A DNA stretch of 49,404 nucleotides from an uncultured Anaerococcus sp. (GCF_943908415.1 NZ_CALTSY010000012.1:1-49404), one strand, 5' to 3'; shown: positions 14,128 through 23,218, counted from the stretch's first letter. Translations and numbers: made by a program. Notes: a model not told the origin generated them from the letters alone.

Positions 14128-16506
14128 ATGAAATGTACTAATTGCGGTGCAAGGGTAGATGATGATGCTAGATTTTGTTCAGTCTGTGGTAACAAGCTAG
14201 AAAAATCAAGATCAGATTCAAACGAACCACTTAAAAATGATGATGATTTGAAAAGTAAATCTACCTATGAATCAATAAAAAACAATGAAAATTTAATAGA
14301 TGATAAAGCAAAAACTAATAAAAAATCGTCTGATAGCAAGATACATGGATTTTTTAATAGTTTTGGCAAAAAAAATAATCCGACTTATAAGGCATCTAAA
14401 GCTTCCAAGAATAATAAATCAAATAATAAGATAGATAATGATAATAATGTAAGTTATCCTATATCAGATATTGCTAATTCAAAAAATAAAAAATCCCAAG
14501 ATAGAATAAATAAGAATTATAACTCAGAAGATAAAGCAACTTCTTCACAGCATTTTTCAAATAATTCTAATATCCATAATCAAGAGTCTATGAAAAATAG
14601 TTCGAGTATTAATGGGGAAAATAATCTTTCAGCACAAGCTAGAATAGCAAATAAGATTGGAAAATCAAAGGGTTTTAATACTAGCAATGTAGTAGTGCCT
14701 GGCTATAATGTTAACTACGATGATATACCTAAAGAGTACGTAGAAGCAAGAATTGCAAGACAGATTATGAGTAAAAACCACATCAAGGATGTCAGTGCCA
14801 ACAACGAGAAGGCAATCAAAAGTGGCAATATATGCGGGGTGATTAGAAATAATCAACGTCCTAGCGCTTATTCTGGATACGATCCTAATTACCATTCATC
14901 CTTAAATGAAAAGGGTGCTAGTAATACCTATACAGAAAGTGGTTTTGACGTTACTCCTGAATTTAAGAGTACTAGCCTAGCGGTCATTGAAGAAGATGAA
15001 GCAAAATCAAAAAAGAAGTTTAAATTTAAACCTATATACTTATTGCCTATCCTATTGATAATATTAGGAGTTATAGGAGCTTACTTCTTTACACATAGAA
15101 AGGCCCCTGAAGTTGAAATAGACTTAAGTGAGTATATAGATGTAGCCTTTAATGGCCAAGAGGGAGAAGCAACTCCAACTGCTAGCTTAAATACTTCTAA
15201 GCTTCTATCAGATTATGGCAATGAGATTGCTTATAAGAATAGAGATAGGAAATCAGATGAATTCTCATCTCCAGCCAATCAATTTATCAATGAATTAGAA
15301 AATTCTACAAGCTTTCAATATAGTAAGGACAGTGGATTGACTAATGGTGAAGAGATAACGGTAGTAGCCAATGTTACTGATAGCTCTATTATAGAAGACT
15401 ACAATGTATTATTTACTAATACTATGAAATCAGTAATTGTAGGCAATCTTATCACTGAAGAATACCAAGATCCATTTGATTATATAGATGTAAAATTCGA
15501 TGGAGAAAGTCCAGAAATTAGCCTTGAGGTAAGTTTAAAAGAAGATGCCCCGGATTATATGGCTGATATAGAGATTGCCCCAAGCAAGACCAAAGATTTA
15601 TCCAGCGGAGAAGAAGTAAATATAAGTTTGATATATGATGAAGATGAACTTTATAATTCTTATGGGATAAGGCTTGATCCAAAAGATAAGACCTTTACAG
15701 CTCCAGGAGAAGCTGATGATAGCCAAGAAGATGATGAGGCAGACTCAGCTGATGGATATATCACAAGTATAGATAGCCTCGATCAAGATTTGCTTGATGA
15801 TTTAAAATATAATGCAGGTGAACTTATAAGAAATACCTTTGCTGATAGGTCATTTACTCAAATACAAGATATAAATTATTTAGGTGCTATAACTGGATCA
15901 GATACCAGTGCAAATGATCTAAAAAATAGGGTTATGCTAATCTATGAAATAAAGGCTAACGAAGACTATGAAGGCAAATATACAAATGACTATACTTACT
16001 ATAGTTTTGTAGAATATCAAAATGTAAAAAATGAAAAAGATAGTGAGGATGGATTCTACACAGAAGGTCCTATCACAACTGATAATGAAATCTACCACAA
16101 GTTCTTTGTGGAAGATGAATACACATATTACGAAATTCCTTATTATGGATTTGCTTTCTTAGAAGAAGCCATAGAAAGAGTAAACAATGCTCTATCAGGT
16201 CTTGAAGTAGATGATTCCATAGCAGGAGATATATCAAATTACTTTGAAAAAAGTGATGGAGTAGCTGGTGAGTATAAGGGCAGCGATACAAGACTCTCAC
16301 TAAAGAGTGATGGTAGCCTAAAATATGAAACTGATCAAAGAATTCACCAAGGTAGCTGGGAAGAAAACGGTTCAGACATAAGCCTTACAATCCAAGGTGT
16401 AAATGTCGATACTCCAATAAATGCAAAATTTGAAGATGATTCTCTAAGTGTTTCAGAACAAGGAGAAATGAAAGGACAAACATTTAATAAAATGGATTCC
16501 TTTTAA
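14128..16506 (+). CDS. Zinc-ribbon membrane protein with large extracellular region
   Basis: A 792-residue protein of unknown function with TcaA/YvbJ-like layout. Residues 3-20 form a zinc ribbon (Cys3, 6, 17, 20). A very long Asn/Ser/Lys-rich, probably disordered cytoplasmic region runs to about 295, including an island around residues 205-250 (DIPKEYVEARIARQIM). One membrane helix spans about 302-321. The outer part is acidic, and its C-terminal 80 residues (VAGEYKGSDTRLSLKSDG to the end) look like a small beta-barrel domain. The start at 14128 has AAAGGAG; an upstream ATG at 14083 sits in the preceding terminator and is rejected. A terminator follows, so it is monocistronic. Confidence 0.7.
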   Translation: MKCTNCGARVDDDARFCSVCGNKLEKSRSDSNEPLKNDDDLKSKSTYESIKNNENLIDDKAKTNKKSSDSKIHGFFNSFGKKNNPTYKASKASKNNKSNNKIDNDNNVSYPISDIANSKNKKSQDRINKNYNSEDKATSSQHFSNNSNIHNQESMKNSSSINGENNLSAQARIANKIGKSKGFNTSNVVVPGYNVNYDDIPKEYVEARIARQIMSKNHIKDVSANNEKAIKSGNICGVIRNNQRPSAYSGYDPNYHSSLNEKGASNTYTESGFDVTPEFKSTSLAVIEEDEAKSKKKFKFKPIYLLPILLIILGVIGAYFFTHRKAPEVEIDLSEYIDVAFNGQEGEATPTASLNTSKLLSDYGNEIAYKNRDRKSDEFSSPANQFINELENSTSFQYSKDSGLTNGEEITVVANVTDSSIIEDYNVLFTNTMKSVIVGNLITEEYQDPFDYIDVKFDGESPEISLEVSLKEDAPDYMADIEIAPSKTKDLSSGEEVNISLIYDEDELYNSYGIRLDPKDKTFTAPGEADDSQEDDEADSADGYITSIDSLDQDLLDDLKYNAGELIRNTFADRSFTQIQDINYLGAITGSDTSANDLKNRVMLIYEIKANEDYEGKYTNDYTYYSFVEYQNVKNEKDSEDGFYTEGPITTDNEIYHKFFVEDEYTYYEIPYYGFAFLEEAIERVNNALSGLEVDDSIAGDISNYFEKSDGVAGEYKGSDTRLSLKSDGSLKYETDQRIHQGSWEENGSDISLTIQGVNVDTPINAKFEDDSLSVSEQGEMKGQTFNKMDSF

Positions 16507-16508
16507 TA

Positions 16509-16543
16509 AAAACCTCTAGCCAGAAAATGGCTAGAGGTTTTTA
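16509..16543 (+). terminator. Intrinsic terminator after the zinc-ribbon gene
   Basis: AAACCTCTAGCCA and TGGCTAGAGGTTT pair around GAAAA and are followed by TTTT. The next 140 bases hold nothing I can identify. Confidence 0.9.
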
Positions 16544-16684
16544 TGTATACAAATCTGTTTAGTTTAAAGTAATATTTTTATTAAGTTTATAAAATTTTCC
16601 TATTATATAGGATAATTTAAAGAAAGTAAGCATAGAAATTTTATTTATGATATTAAGTACTTACACTTTTATTAAAAATAGACA

Positions 16685-16712
16685 CAAAAAAACAACAGTA
16701 TTATCTGTTGTT
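16685..16712 (-). terminator. Terminator of the tRNA-Pro gene
   Basis: AACAACAG and CTGTTGTT pair around a 6-base loop; a T run follows on the minus strand. Confidence 0.8.
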
Positions 16713-16716
16713 GATA

Positions 16717-16793
16717 TGGTCGGGGTGAAAGGATTCGAACCTTCGACCTCATGTTCCCAAAACACGCGCGCTACCAAGCTGCGCCACACCCCG
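16717..16793 (-). tRNA. tRNA-Pro (anticodon TGG)
   Basis: A 77-base cloverleaf on the minus strand with encoded CCA. The acceptor CGGGGTG pairs with CACCCCG; the D arm is GCGCAGCTTGGTAGCGC. The anticodon stem CGTGT/ACATG encloses TTTGGGA (anticodon TGG), and the T arm has GGTTCGAATCC. The discriminator base is A. Confidence 0.95.
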
Positions 16794-16813
16794 TTATTAA
16801 CGATTACTTATAA

Positions 16814-16842
16814 AGTATACATCATATAAAATGCATTGTCAA
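16814..16842 (-). promoter_or_regulatory. tRNA-Pro promoter
   Basis: On the minus strand TTGACA, a 17-base spacer and TATACT: a near-consensus vegetative promoter about 20 bases before the tRNA. Confidence 0.8.
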
Positions 16843-16899
16843 GACTTTTTTGAAATTTTTGTAAAAATCTTATTTACCCTTAATTGCTTATCAAAAGTC

Positions 16900-16908
16900 T
16901 GTTATAAT
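16900..16908 (+). promoter_or_regulatory. Extended -10 promoter of the barstar/ABC operon
   Basis: TGTTATAAT is a perfect extended -10; the -35 region (TTAATT) is weak. It starts the rightward operon divergent from tRNA-Pro. Confidence 0.5.
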
Positions 16909-16950
16909 AATACCATAAGTAAGAAGAAATCCAAAATAAAAAGGAAAAAT

Positions 16951-17205
16951 ATGATAAGGATAGATGCAAAAGAATTTAAAGATAAGGAAGGAATGTATAA
17001 AATATTAAATGAAAAGTGTGATTTCATCTACTATGTAGAAAATCTTGATGCTCTTTATGATCAGTTGGTAACATGTGATAAGGAGATTGAGATTATAAAT
17101 TTTAGATATATATTTTTAAATCTAGCTGATTATGGTGATACTTTGATTAAAGTTTTTATAGATGCGGTTAAAGACTATAATAGTAGTATAAGTTTGGTGA
17201 ATTAA
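16951..17205 (+). CDS. Barstar-family protein
   Basis: An 84-residue protein of the barstar (ribonuclease inhibitor) family. The key segment YYVENLDALYDQL (residues 28-39) matches the YYGENLDALWDCL helix of barstar that plugs the barnase active site. The start with AAGGAAAAAT at 16951 is preferred over an upstream ATG inside the tRNA promoter. No barnase-like secreted RNase gene lies next to it. It leads an operon with a GntR regulator gene and an ABC transporter, two bases from the next start. Orphan barstars are known in many Firmicutes; inhibition of a distant or imported RNase is inferred. Confidence 0.8.
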   Translation: MIRIDAKEFKDKEGMYKILNEKCDFIYYVENLDALYDQLVTCDKEIEIINFRYIFLNLADYGDTLIKVFIDAVKDYNSSISLVN

Positions 17206-17206
17206 T

Positions 17207-17557
17207 ATGACATATAAAAGCAAAACAGAACAAATTAGAGATTATGTAGCTCTTGATATTCTTAAAGGTAAACTTTCTTATGGAGACAAACTTCCAGAAA
17301 AAAAGTTTTTTACTAGTCTTTTTAAGGTAAATCCCTCATATGTAGACCAAGCCTTTAAAGATCTTATCATTGAGAATTTGCTTGAAAATAGAGATGATGG
17401 ATATTTTATAAAGGCAGATGAGCATCACTTAATGATTTTAAAAGAGGAGTTTCTTAATGAATATATTAATGACTTTATAAATAATCTAGAAGAAGCTGGT
17501 ATAAGCATTGAGGATGCTATGAGAGTATTAGAAATAAGGAATATGGCGAATGGATAA
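17207..17557 (+). CDS. GntR-family (YtrA-like) transcriptional regulator
   Basis: A 116-residue short GntR regulator. The N-terminal winged helix has QIRDYVALDILKGKLSYGDKLPE and an FKVNPSYVDQAFKDLI recognition segment; a short C-terminal helix pair follows (about 80-116). No effector domain is present, which is the YtrA subfamily plan. It overlaps the following ABC ATPase gene by eight bases and probably represses this operon in response to cell-envelope or drug stress; the signal is unknown. Confidence 0.85.
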   Translation: MTYKSKTEQIRDYVALDILKGKLSYGDKLPEKKFFTSLFKVNPSYVDQAFKDLIIENLLENRDDGYFIKADEHHLMILKEEFLNEYINDFINNLEEAGISIEDAMRVLEIRNMANG

Positions 17558-18248
17558 TTATATAGAAATAAAAAACATCACAAAGACTTATAATAAGACT
17601 CTTGCTTTAGATGATTTGACATTGAACTTAAGCAAGGGAAGAGTTTATGGACTTCTAGGGCCAAATGGTTCAGGTAAGACGACCCTGCTTAAGAGTATAG
17701 CAGGTCTTACTAATCCTAATAAGGGAGAGATTAGTATCCTAGATAAAAAGCTTGATTATAATAACAAAAAATCAACAGTTTTTTTGGCTGACAGTCCATT
17801 TTTATATGATGAGCTAACAGCCCTTGATAATGTAAATATATTTAATGATTTTTATGATGACTTTGACTTAGAATATGCTAATAGTCTAATAGATTATTTT
17901 AATCTTAACTTAAATAATAAGCCATCTGACCTTTCCAAGGGGGACTATAAAAAGCTTGCTATAAGCCTTGTCTTAGCAAGAGATGCAGAGCTTTATTTGC
18001 TAGATGAGCCTACAAATGAGCTGGACCCTATAAGCGTTGCCAAAACCCTAGACTTGTTGATAGAGAAATTTGATGGACAAAAGACTTTTATAATAGCTAC
18101 CCATCAGATAGAAATGCTTGAGAATTTATTTGATGAAGCTATATTTTTAGACCAAGGTAGCCTACATCATATGGATGATGCTAAAAATATTAGAAATAAA
18201 AATATGACTGATATTTACGACTTTTATGATGAAATATATTTAGGATAG
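17550..18248 (+). CDS. ABC transporter ATP-binding protein (YtrB-like)
   Basis: A 232-residue ATPase with Walker A GPNGSGKTT (37-45), Walker B LYLLDEPTNELDP and the His switch in IIATHQIEML. The signature is LSKGDYKK instead of LSGGQ, a deviation also common in YtrB-like exporters. It partners the membrane protein encoded three bases downstream and is controlled by the upstream GntR protein. The substrate is unknown. Confidence 0.88.
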   Translation: MDNYIEIKNITKTYNKTLALDDLTLNLSKGRVYGLLGPNGSGKTTLLKSIAGLTNPNKGEISILDKKLDYNNKKSTVFLADSPFLYDELTALDNVNIFNDFYDDFDLEYANSLIDYFNLNLNNKPSDLSKGDYKKLAISLVLARDAELYLLDEPTNELDPISVAKTLDLLIEKFDGQKTFIIATHQIEMLENLFDEAIFLDQGSLHHMDDAKNIRNKNMTDIYDFYDEIYLG

Positions 18249-18250
18249 TT

Positions 18251-18967
18251 ATGAATAGTTTGATAAAGTACAATTTAAAAAGTAATAGAAAATTAATAGC
18301 TAGAATAACAATAATTCATTTAATTTTTATCATTCTAGCCTTTATAGGAAGAAATATAATAACTCAAAGTGGTTTAGCTAACAGCATCTTTTTAGGAGCA
18401 CTTGTATTTTTTGTAGGGCTTAATATATTTTATATGATATATTCTATACAAAGGGATCTTTATATGAATAGGGCTATACTTACTTATTCCTTGCCAGTAA
18501 AGGAAAGCAAGCTTGTAATAGCTAAGATTATAGAAATAGGACTTATGTATTTAATAAATCTTTTGGCCTTGATTATCAGCTTTAAGATATTAAAACTTAA
18601 CCTACACCCATATATAAGATACTACTTTTTGCTAGGACTTATTTGGGATTTGCTTTGTGCTGGTATTATTAATTTTATTATGCAAGTGAAAAGATTTAAG
18701 CTAGATGCTAGCTATATCCTATATGTTGTAGGTTTAATAGCTGTAATTTTCTTATTTGGATACCTTATATGTAAGTATTTTTCATTTGTTATAGTAAATG
18801 GATCTATACAAAAGGCTGGTCCAATGGATTATGCTTTCCTATATCCCTTTGCTATAGGTAAGATGGATATATATAAGAATATAACGACATTAATCTATTA
18901 TATATTGGCTCTATTTCTAGTAATCTTTGTAAATCAGCTTAATTTAAGAGATAATATAGACTTATAG
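18251..18967 (+). CDS. ABC-2-type membrane permease
   Basis: A 238-residue integral membrane protein with six predicted helices (for example FIILAFIGRN, IFLGALVFFVGLNIFYMIY, LLALIISFKIL, YVVGLIAVIFLFGYL and a last one near the C-terminus). The contiguous position after the ATPase gene and the RNRAILTYSLPVKES-like coupling segment (RAILTYSLPVKESKL) support a permease role. There is no closer family match by eye. Confidence 0.75.
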   Translation: MNSLIKYNLKSNRKLIARITIIHLIFIILAFIGRNIITQSGLANSIFLGALVFFVGLNIFYMIYSIQRDLYMNRAILTYSLPVKESKLVIAKIIEIGLMYLINLLALIISFKILKLNLHPYIRYYFLLGLIWDLLCAGIINFIMQVKRFKLDASYILYVVGLIAVIFLFGYLICKYFSFVIVNGSIQKAGPMDYAFLYPFAIGKMDIYKNITTLIYYILALFLVIFVNQLNLRDNIDL

Positions 18968-18978
18968 GAGGTAATGTT

Positions 18979-19728
18979 ATGGATAATATAAAGAAAGTAA
19001 GTGAAATAATTAGAGACTCTAACAATATTGTATTTTTTGGAGGAGCTGGTGTTTCTACAGCATCAGGCTTACCAGACTTTAGATCTGCTACAGGTCTTTA
19101 CAACAGAGAGAACAAATCTAATTATTCCCCAGAATACATGCTAAGCCATGAATTCTTTGAAAATCATCCTGATGAATTTATGACCTATGTAAAAGAAAAC
19201 CTTATGGTAGATGGCGTAGAACCCAACGATTGCCATTATGCCTTAACCGAACTAGAAAAAATGGGCAAGCTGAAAGGTATCATTACTCAAAACATAGATG
19301 GCCTCCACCAACTTGCAGGAAGCAAAAATGTAATAGAATTACATGGTTCTCTTGCAGAATACTATTGTTTATCCTGTGGTAAAAGATTTGACTTAGAATA
19401 CGTGAATAAGTTTGATGATAAGGCATATTGTGATAAGTGTGATGGCCTTCTTAGACCTGATATAGTTTTATATGGAGAAGGGCTTGACCAAAACAACATA
19501 TCATATGCTATAAGCCTTATAAGCAGGGCTGATGTCTTGATTGTAGGTGGTACATCCTTAGTGGTCTATCCTGCGGCAGGACTTATAGACTTTTATAAGG
19601 GTAATAAGCTAGTGCTTATGAATATGGATGCTACAGGTCGTGAATCAGCAGCGGATTATGTAGTACAAGGAGATATAAGTAAAATTATGAAGCAAGTAAT
19701 CGAGGAGATTAATGGAAAGGAAATATAA
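18979..19728 (+). CDS. cobB: NAD-dependent protein deacylase (sirtuin)
   Basis: A 249-residue class II/III-type bacterial sirtuin removing acyl groups from lysines using NAD. Visible motifs are GGAGVSTASGLPDFR (21-35), TQNIDGLHQ (103-111), catalytic His122 in IELHGS, and a zinc site with Cys130, 133, 151 and 154. GGTSLVVYPAAGL closes the Rossmann fold. The start has AGGAGGT. It lies 11 bases after the ABC permease gene and overlaps the next small gene by 17 bases, so it may be part of the same transcript. Confidence 0.93.
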   Translation: MDNIKKVSEIIRDSNNIVFFGGAGVSTASGLPDFRSATGLYNRENKSNYSPEYMLSHEFFENHPDEFMTYVKENLMVDGVEPNDCHYALTELEKMGKLKGIITQNIDGLHQLAGSKNVIELHGSLAEYYCLSCGKRFDLEYVNKFDDKAYCDKCDGLLRPDIVLYGEGLDQNNISYAISLISRADVLIVGGTSLVVYPAAGLIDFYKGNKLVLMNMDATGRESAADYVVQGDISKIMKQVIEEINGKEI

Positions 19729-20086
19729 CATAGATGAATATGGGATTTTTCTGGTATGGGTTGGAATAGTTGTAAGTATTATTTCATACTTTACCAAATC
19801 CTCATTTTTAAATTATTTTGGGTTAATATCAGTTCTTTATGCTATCTATAGATTTTTTTCAAAAAACACAGCAAAAAGATCTATAGAAAATACGCAATTT
19901 AAGAATGGATTTTTAAATCCTATCAAAAAATCATTTAAGGGTTTTAAGAAAGATACAGTAGGAGATAAGAACTTTAAATACGTAGAGTGCCCTTCTTGCA
20001 AGCAAAAACTACGCATACCTAAAAAAGAGGGGAAAGTTAAAGTTAGATGTCCTAAGTGCGGCAATAAATTTGATTCAAGAAGCTAA
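19712..20086 (+). CDS. Small membrane protein with C-terminal zinc ribbon
   Basis: A 124-residue protein with two N-terminal membrane segments (about 12-28 and 30-46), a basic linker and a C-terminal ribbon CPSC...CPKC (MJ0042/FmdB-like spacing). Its function is unknown. The reading frame begins inside the sirtuin gene with GGAG ahead, so translation is probably coupled. A terminator overlaps its stop codon. Confidence 0.7.
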   Translation: MERKYNIDEYGIFLVWVGIVVSIISYFTKSSFLNYFGLISVLYAIYRFFSKNTAKRSIENTQFKNGFLNPIKKSFKGFKKDTVGDKNFKYVECPSCKQKLRIPKKEGKVKVRCPKCGNKFDSRS

Positions 20087-20102
20087 TTATAGCTTCTTTT
20101 AA
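20077..20102 (+). terminator. Intrinsic terminator overlapping a stop codon
   Basis: AAGAAGCTA and TAGCTTCTT pair around ATTA and are followed by TT-rich sequence; the TAA stop lies within the stem. Confidence 0.75.
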
Positions 20103-20148
20103 TTTTTTATAATAAGATGTATAATTTTCTAGAAAGGGGATTATTATA

Positions 20149-21330
20149 ATGGAAAGAATAATAGGAACAAAATCAATGGGTCTTCGTGCCCCAATTATAG
20201 AAAAAGGTGATGACCTAGAGTCTATAGTCTTTGACACAGTCAAAAAAGCAGTAGAAAACCACGATCTTACAATCAATGATAAGGATGTAGTGTGTGTGAC
20301 AGAATCACTTGTAGCACGTGCTCAAGGTAACTATGCAAGTATAGAAACGATAGCGGAGGATATAAATAACAAATTTAAGGGAGATGAATTAGTTGTTTTA
20401 TTCCCAATATTATCAAGAAATAGATTTTCAATAATTCTTAAGGCAATAGCTTTAACAGGCAAAAAACTACACATATGTTTATCCTATCCACAAGATGAGG
20501 TTGGAAACTACCTTATGGATGAGATGGACTTATTTAACAGTGATGTAAACCCTTATAAGGATGTCTTAGACATAGAAGAATTTAGAAAGATAGCAGGAGA
20601 TTATAAGCATACTTTTACAGGTATGGACTATCCTGAGCTTTATTCTAATATAGCAGAAAATTCAGAAATTCACTTTTTAAACAATCCAGTAGATTCACTA
20701 GAATTTGCTGATGAAGTACTAGTTTGCTCAATCCACACTAGAAATCTTATCAAAAGACAACTAAAAGAAGCAGGTGGAAAAAACATCCTATCCTTAGATG
20801 ATATTTTAACAGAATCAATCAATGGATCAGGATTTAATGCTGATTATGGTCTACTTGGATCAAACTTATCTACAGAAAACGAAATCAAACTTTTCCCAAG
20901 AGATGGTGAAGAATTTGTCATCAATCTACAAAAGAAGTTAATAGATGAATACAACAAAGAAGTAGAAGTTATGATTTATGGTGATGGTGCCTTTAAAGAT
21001 CCAGTTGGAAAAATTTGGGAACTAGCTGATCCAGTAGTTTCCCCAGCATTTACAAAGGGACTGGCAGGAACCCCAAGTGAGCTTAAAATTAAATATATAG
21101 CTGATAATGAATTATCAGATTTATCTATTGAGGAAAGAACATCTGCCATGGTAGATAGAATTTCCAAAAAAGAGAAGGAATTAGTAGGCAAAAACGAAAC
21201 TTTAGGAACAACTCCTAGACAAATCACAGACCTCTTAGGTTCTTTATGCGACCTAACCTCAGGATCTGGAGATAAGGGAACACCTATAGTTTTGGTTCAA
21301 GGCTATTTTGATAACTATTCTAATAATTAA
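20149..21330 (+). CDS. Coenzyme F420-0:L-glutamate ligase-like protein
   Basis: A 393-residue protein of the F420 ligase (CofE-like, PF01996) family. Recognisable parts are IIGTKSMGLRAPIIEKGDDL at the start, DKDVVCVTESLVARAQG (residues 44-60), and the late YGDGAFKDPVGKIWELADP motif with conserved Asp. It is longer than archaeal CofE (about 250), with an inserted middle region. Peptoniphilaceae are not known to make F420, and no other F420 gene is here. Such proteins in Firmicutes probably join an amino acid to another substrate; the real reaction is unknown. AAAGGGGAT precedes the start. The YitT-family gene follows within 18 bases. Confidence 0.75.
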   Translation: MERIIGTKSMGLRAPIIEKGDDLESIVFDTVKKAVENHDLTINDKDVVCVTESLVARAQGNYASIETIAEDINNKFKGDELVVLFPILSRNRFSIILKAIALTGKKLHICLSYPQDEVGNYLMDEMDLFNSDVNPYKDVLDIEEFRKIAGDYKHTFTGMDYPELYSNIAENSEIHFLNNPVDSLEFADEVLVCSIHTRNLIKRQLKEAGGKNILSLDDILTESINGSGFNADYGLLGSNLSTENEIKLFPRDGEEFVINLQKKLIDEYNKEVEVMIYGDGAFKDPVGKIWELADPVVSPAFTKGLAGTPSELKIKYIADNELSDLSIEERTSAMVDRISKKEKELVGKNETLGTTPRQITDLLGSLCDLTSGSGDKGTPIVLVQGYFDNYSNN

Positions 21331-21347
21331 TTTTTAAGGAGTAACCG

Positions 21348-22307
21348 GTGGCAAGATCAGGCGGCCAGGAGAAAAAAGACAATAGAGCATTTGGCAATAC
21401 TTATATAAATTCATACCTTGAAAAAAGAGCGGAATCAAAATACAACCACGACCCTATGGATGAGTTTCAAAGATATCTAATGATGGCTTTTGCGGCCATC
21501 CTGATGGCTTGTGGGACTCATTTTTTTAAGTACCCAAACTCCTTTGTAATAGGTGGGGTTGAGGGAATGAGTATAATAGCTTCAACATTTATACCTCTAA
21601 GTAGAGCAGTGCTAACTCTTATTATAAACTTAATCCTTTTAACAATTGGATTTTTCATATTGGGCAAGCATTTCACTCTAAGAACAGGATTTGTGGCAAT
21701 TTTAAATTCGCTTACAGCTATAGCCTTAGACTATATAGCACCCTTAAGCGGCCCTTTAACTACTAACAAGTTATTAGAATTGATATTTTCCCTATTAATG
21801 TCAGCCTTTGGTTCAGCAATACTGTTTAACCTAGCGGCAAGCTCTGGTGGGACTGATATTATAGCTATGATTATAAAGAAATATTCATCACTAGAGGTAG
21901 GTAAGGCTCTTTTATGTGTAGATAGTGTATTCACAATAGCGTCTATATGGATTTTTAATGTAGAGATAGGCTTATTATCAGTACTTGGCTTATTATTAAA
22001 GGGTATATTTGTAGACGTTATAATTCAATCTATGAATACAGATAAACTTTTTATAATTATTACAACAAAACCCAAAGAAGTTGGTAGATTTATAAGAGAT
22101 GATCTTAATAGGTCGGCAACTGTATTACATGGGCTAGGTCTTTACAAGGGTATTGAAAGGGCAGTATTTCTTTCCGTATTATCCCCAAGAGAAGCTCCGA
22201 AGTTTAGGGCTTATATAGAAAGTGTGGATCCTTATTCTTTTATAACCATAGTAAATACCTCAAAAATAATTGGTAAAGGATTTTATTTAACCAATGATCA
22301 GGACTAG
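21348..22307 (+). CDS. YitT family membrane protein
   Basis: A 319-residue protein with five or six membrane helices (residues about 45-215) of the YitT/DUF161 type, including the marks VIGGVEGMSIIAS and ASSGGTDIIAMIIKKYSS. A C-terminal DUF2179 domain (about 225-310) holds FIIITTKPKEVGRFI, RSATVLHGLG and a VDPYSFITI ending. The start is GTG with TAAGGAG seven bases upstream. The substrate is unknown. It probably shares a transcript with the F420-ligase-like gene upstream and the glycosyltransferase gene downstream. Confidence 0.88.
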   Translation: MARSGGQEKKDNRAFGNTYINSYLEKRAESKYNHDPMDEFQRYLMMAFAAILMACGTHFFKYPNSFVIGGVEGMSIIASTFIPLSRAVLTLIINLILLTIGFFILGKHFTLRTGFVAILNSLTAIALDYIAPLSGPLTTNKLLELIFSLLMSAFGSAILFNLAASSGGTDIIAMIIKKYSSLEVGKALLCVDSVFTIASIWIFNVEIGLLSVLGLLLKGIFVDVIIQSMNTDKLFIIITTKPKEVGRFIRDDLNRSATVLHGLGLYKGIERAVFLSVLSPREAPKFRAYIESVDPYSFITIVNTSKIIGKGFYLTNDQD

Positions 22308-22324
22308 GAGAAAAATTTGAACAT

Positions 22325-23155
22325 ATGAATATATTAGTAAGTTGTGATAGTAATTACTTAAACCCCCTAAAAACAATGCTATACTCATTGTTTTTAACAA
22401 ATGATAATGATATCGATATCTATATACTCCATTCATCTATAGGAGATGATGATATAGATGAATTGAGAGATTTTATAAATGAAAAATCTGATGATAAGGC
22501 AAGGCTTATAAATTTAAAAGTAGAAGATGAATTTAGAAAAGCTCATACTACTTTTTATTATACAAGCGAGATGTACTTTAGACTCATAGCCTATAAATAT
22601 TTGCCAAAAGATTTGGATAGGATATTGTATCTAGATCCTGATACCCTCATCCTAAACTCTCTAAAAAGTTTATATGAAACGGATTTTGAGGATAATTTAT
22701 ATATGGCAGCTATCCACACCATTCCTACAGTCCAATCAGCTAATAAGGCAAGGTTAATGATTACATCAGAAAAGATCGATATAGTAAATTACTATAATTC
22801 TGGAATACTAATGATTAACCTAAAAAAGGCTAGGGAAAAATCCTATGATGATAAGATTATAAATTATATAGAAAAATCCCCAAAGGCAGGTCTTATGATG
22901 CCAGATCAGGACTTGTTAAATGTAGTGTTTAGAAACAAAATTAAAGAGATAGAAGAGCTAAAATATAATTATGATGCCAGAAGATACTCCACCTATAAGG
23001 TTAAATACGGCTTTGAATTAGAAGATGTTATGATGAATACATCAGTCCTTCATTTTTGTGGTAAGAGAAAGCCATGGAAGGATAATTATGTAGGTAAGTT
23101 TAATTCACTCTATCAATTTATGTGGCGCAATGCTTTAAAAAATGATGATAATTAA
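22325..23155 (+). CDS. Family 8 glycosyltransferase
   Basis: A 276-residue GT8 enzyme transferring a sugar from a nucleotide donor. The N-terminal NILVSCDSNYLNPLKTMLYS starts the GT-A fold. LYLDPDTLIL contains the metal-binding DxD (104-106), DQDLLNVVF the substrate loop, and HFCGKRKPW near the C-terminus the second metal/diphosphate ligand. These are the standard GT8 marks. The acceptor is unknown, possibly surface polysaccharide or a surface protein; the next gene encodes a secreted protein. Confidence 0.88.
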   Translation: MNILVSCDSNYLNPLKTMLYSLFLTNDNDIDIYILHSSIGDDDIDELRDFINEKSDDKARLINLKVEDEFRKAHTTFYYTSEMYFRLIAYKYLPKDLDRILYLDPDTLILNSLKSLYETDFEDNLYMAAIHTIPTVQSANKARLMITSEKIDIVNYYNSGILMINLKKAREKSYDDKIINYIEKSPKAGLMMPDQDLLNVVFRNKIKEIEELKYNYDARRYSTYKVKYGFELEDVMMNTSVLHFCGKRKPWKDNYVGKFNSLYQFMWRNALKNDDN

Positions 23156-23218
23156 TACTTATTGAATTGTAAGGCGTTTGAGTGTAAGATAAGAGTGAGA
23201 AACTATGATGGAGGAAGT

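Noticed and set aside
16647..16829. 60-residue frame containing GFEPSTSCSQNTRATKLRHTP
   Set aside because: This is the well-known false translation of a tRNA gene, here tRNA-Pro on the other strand.
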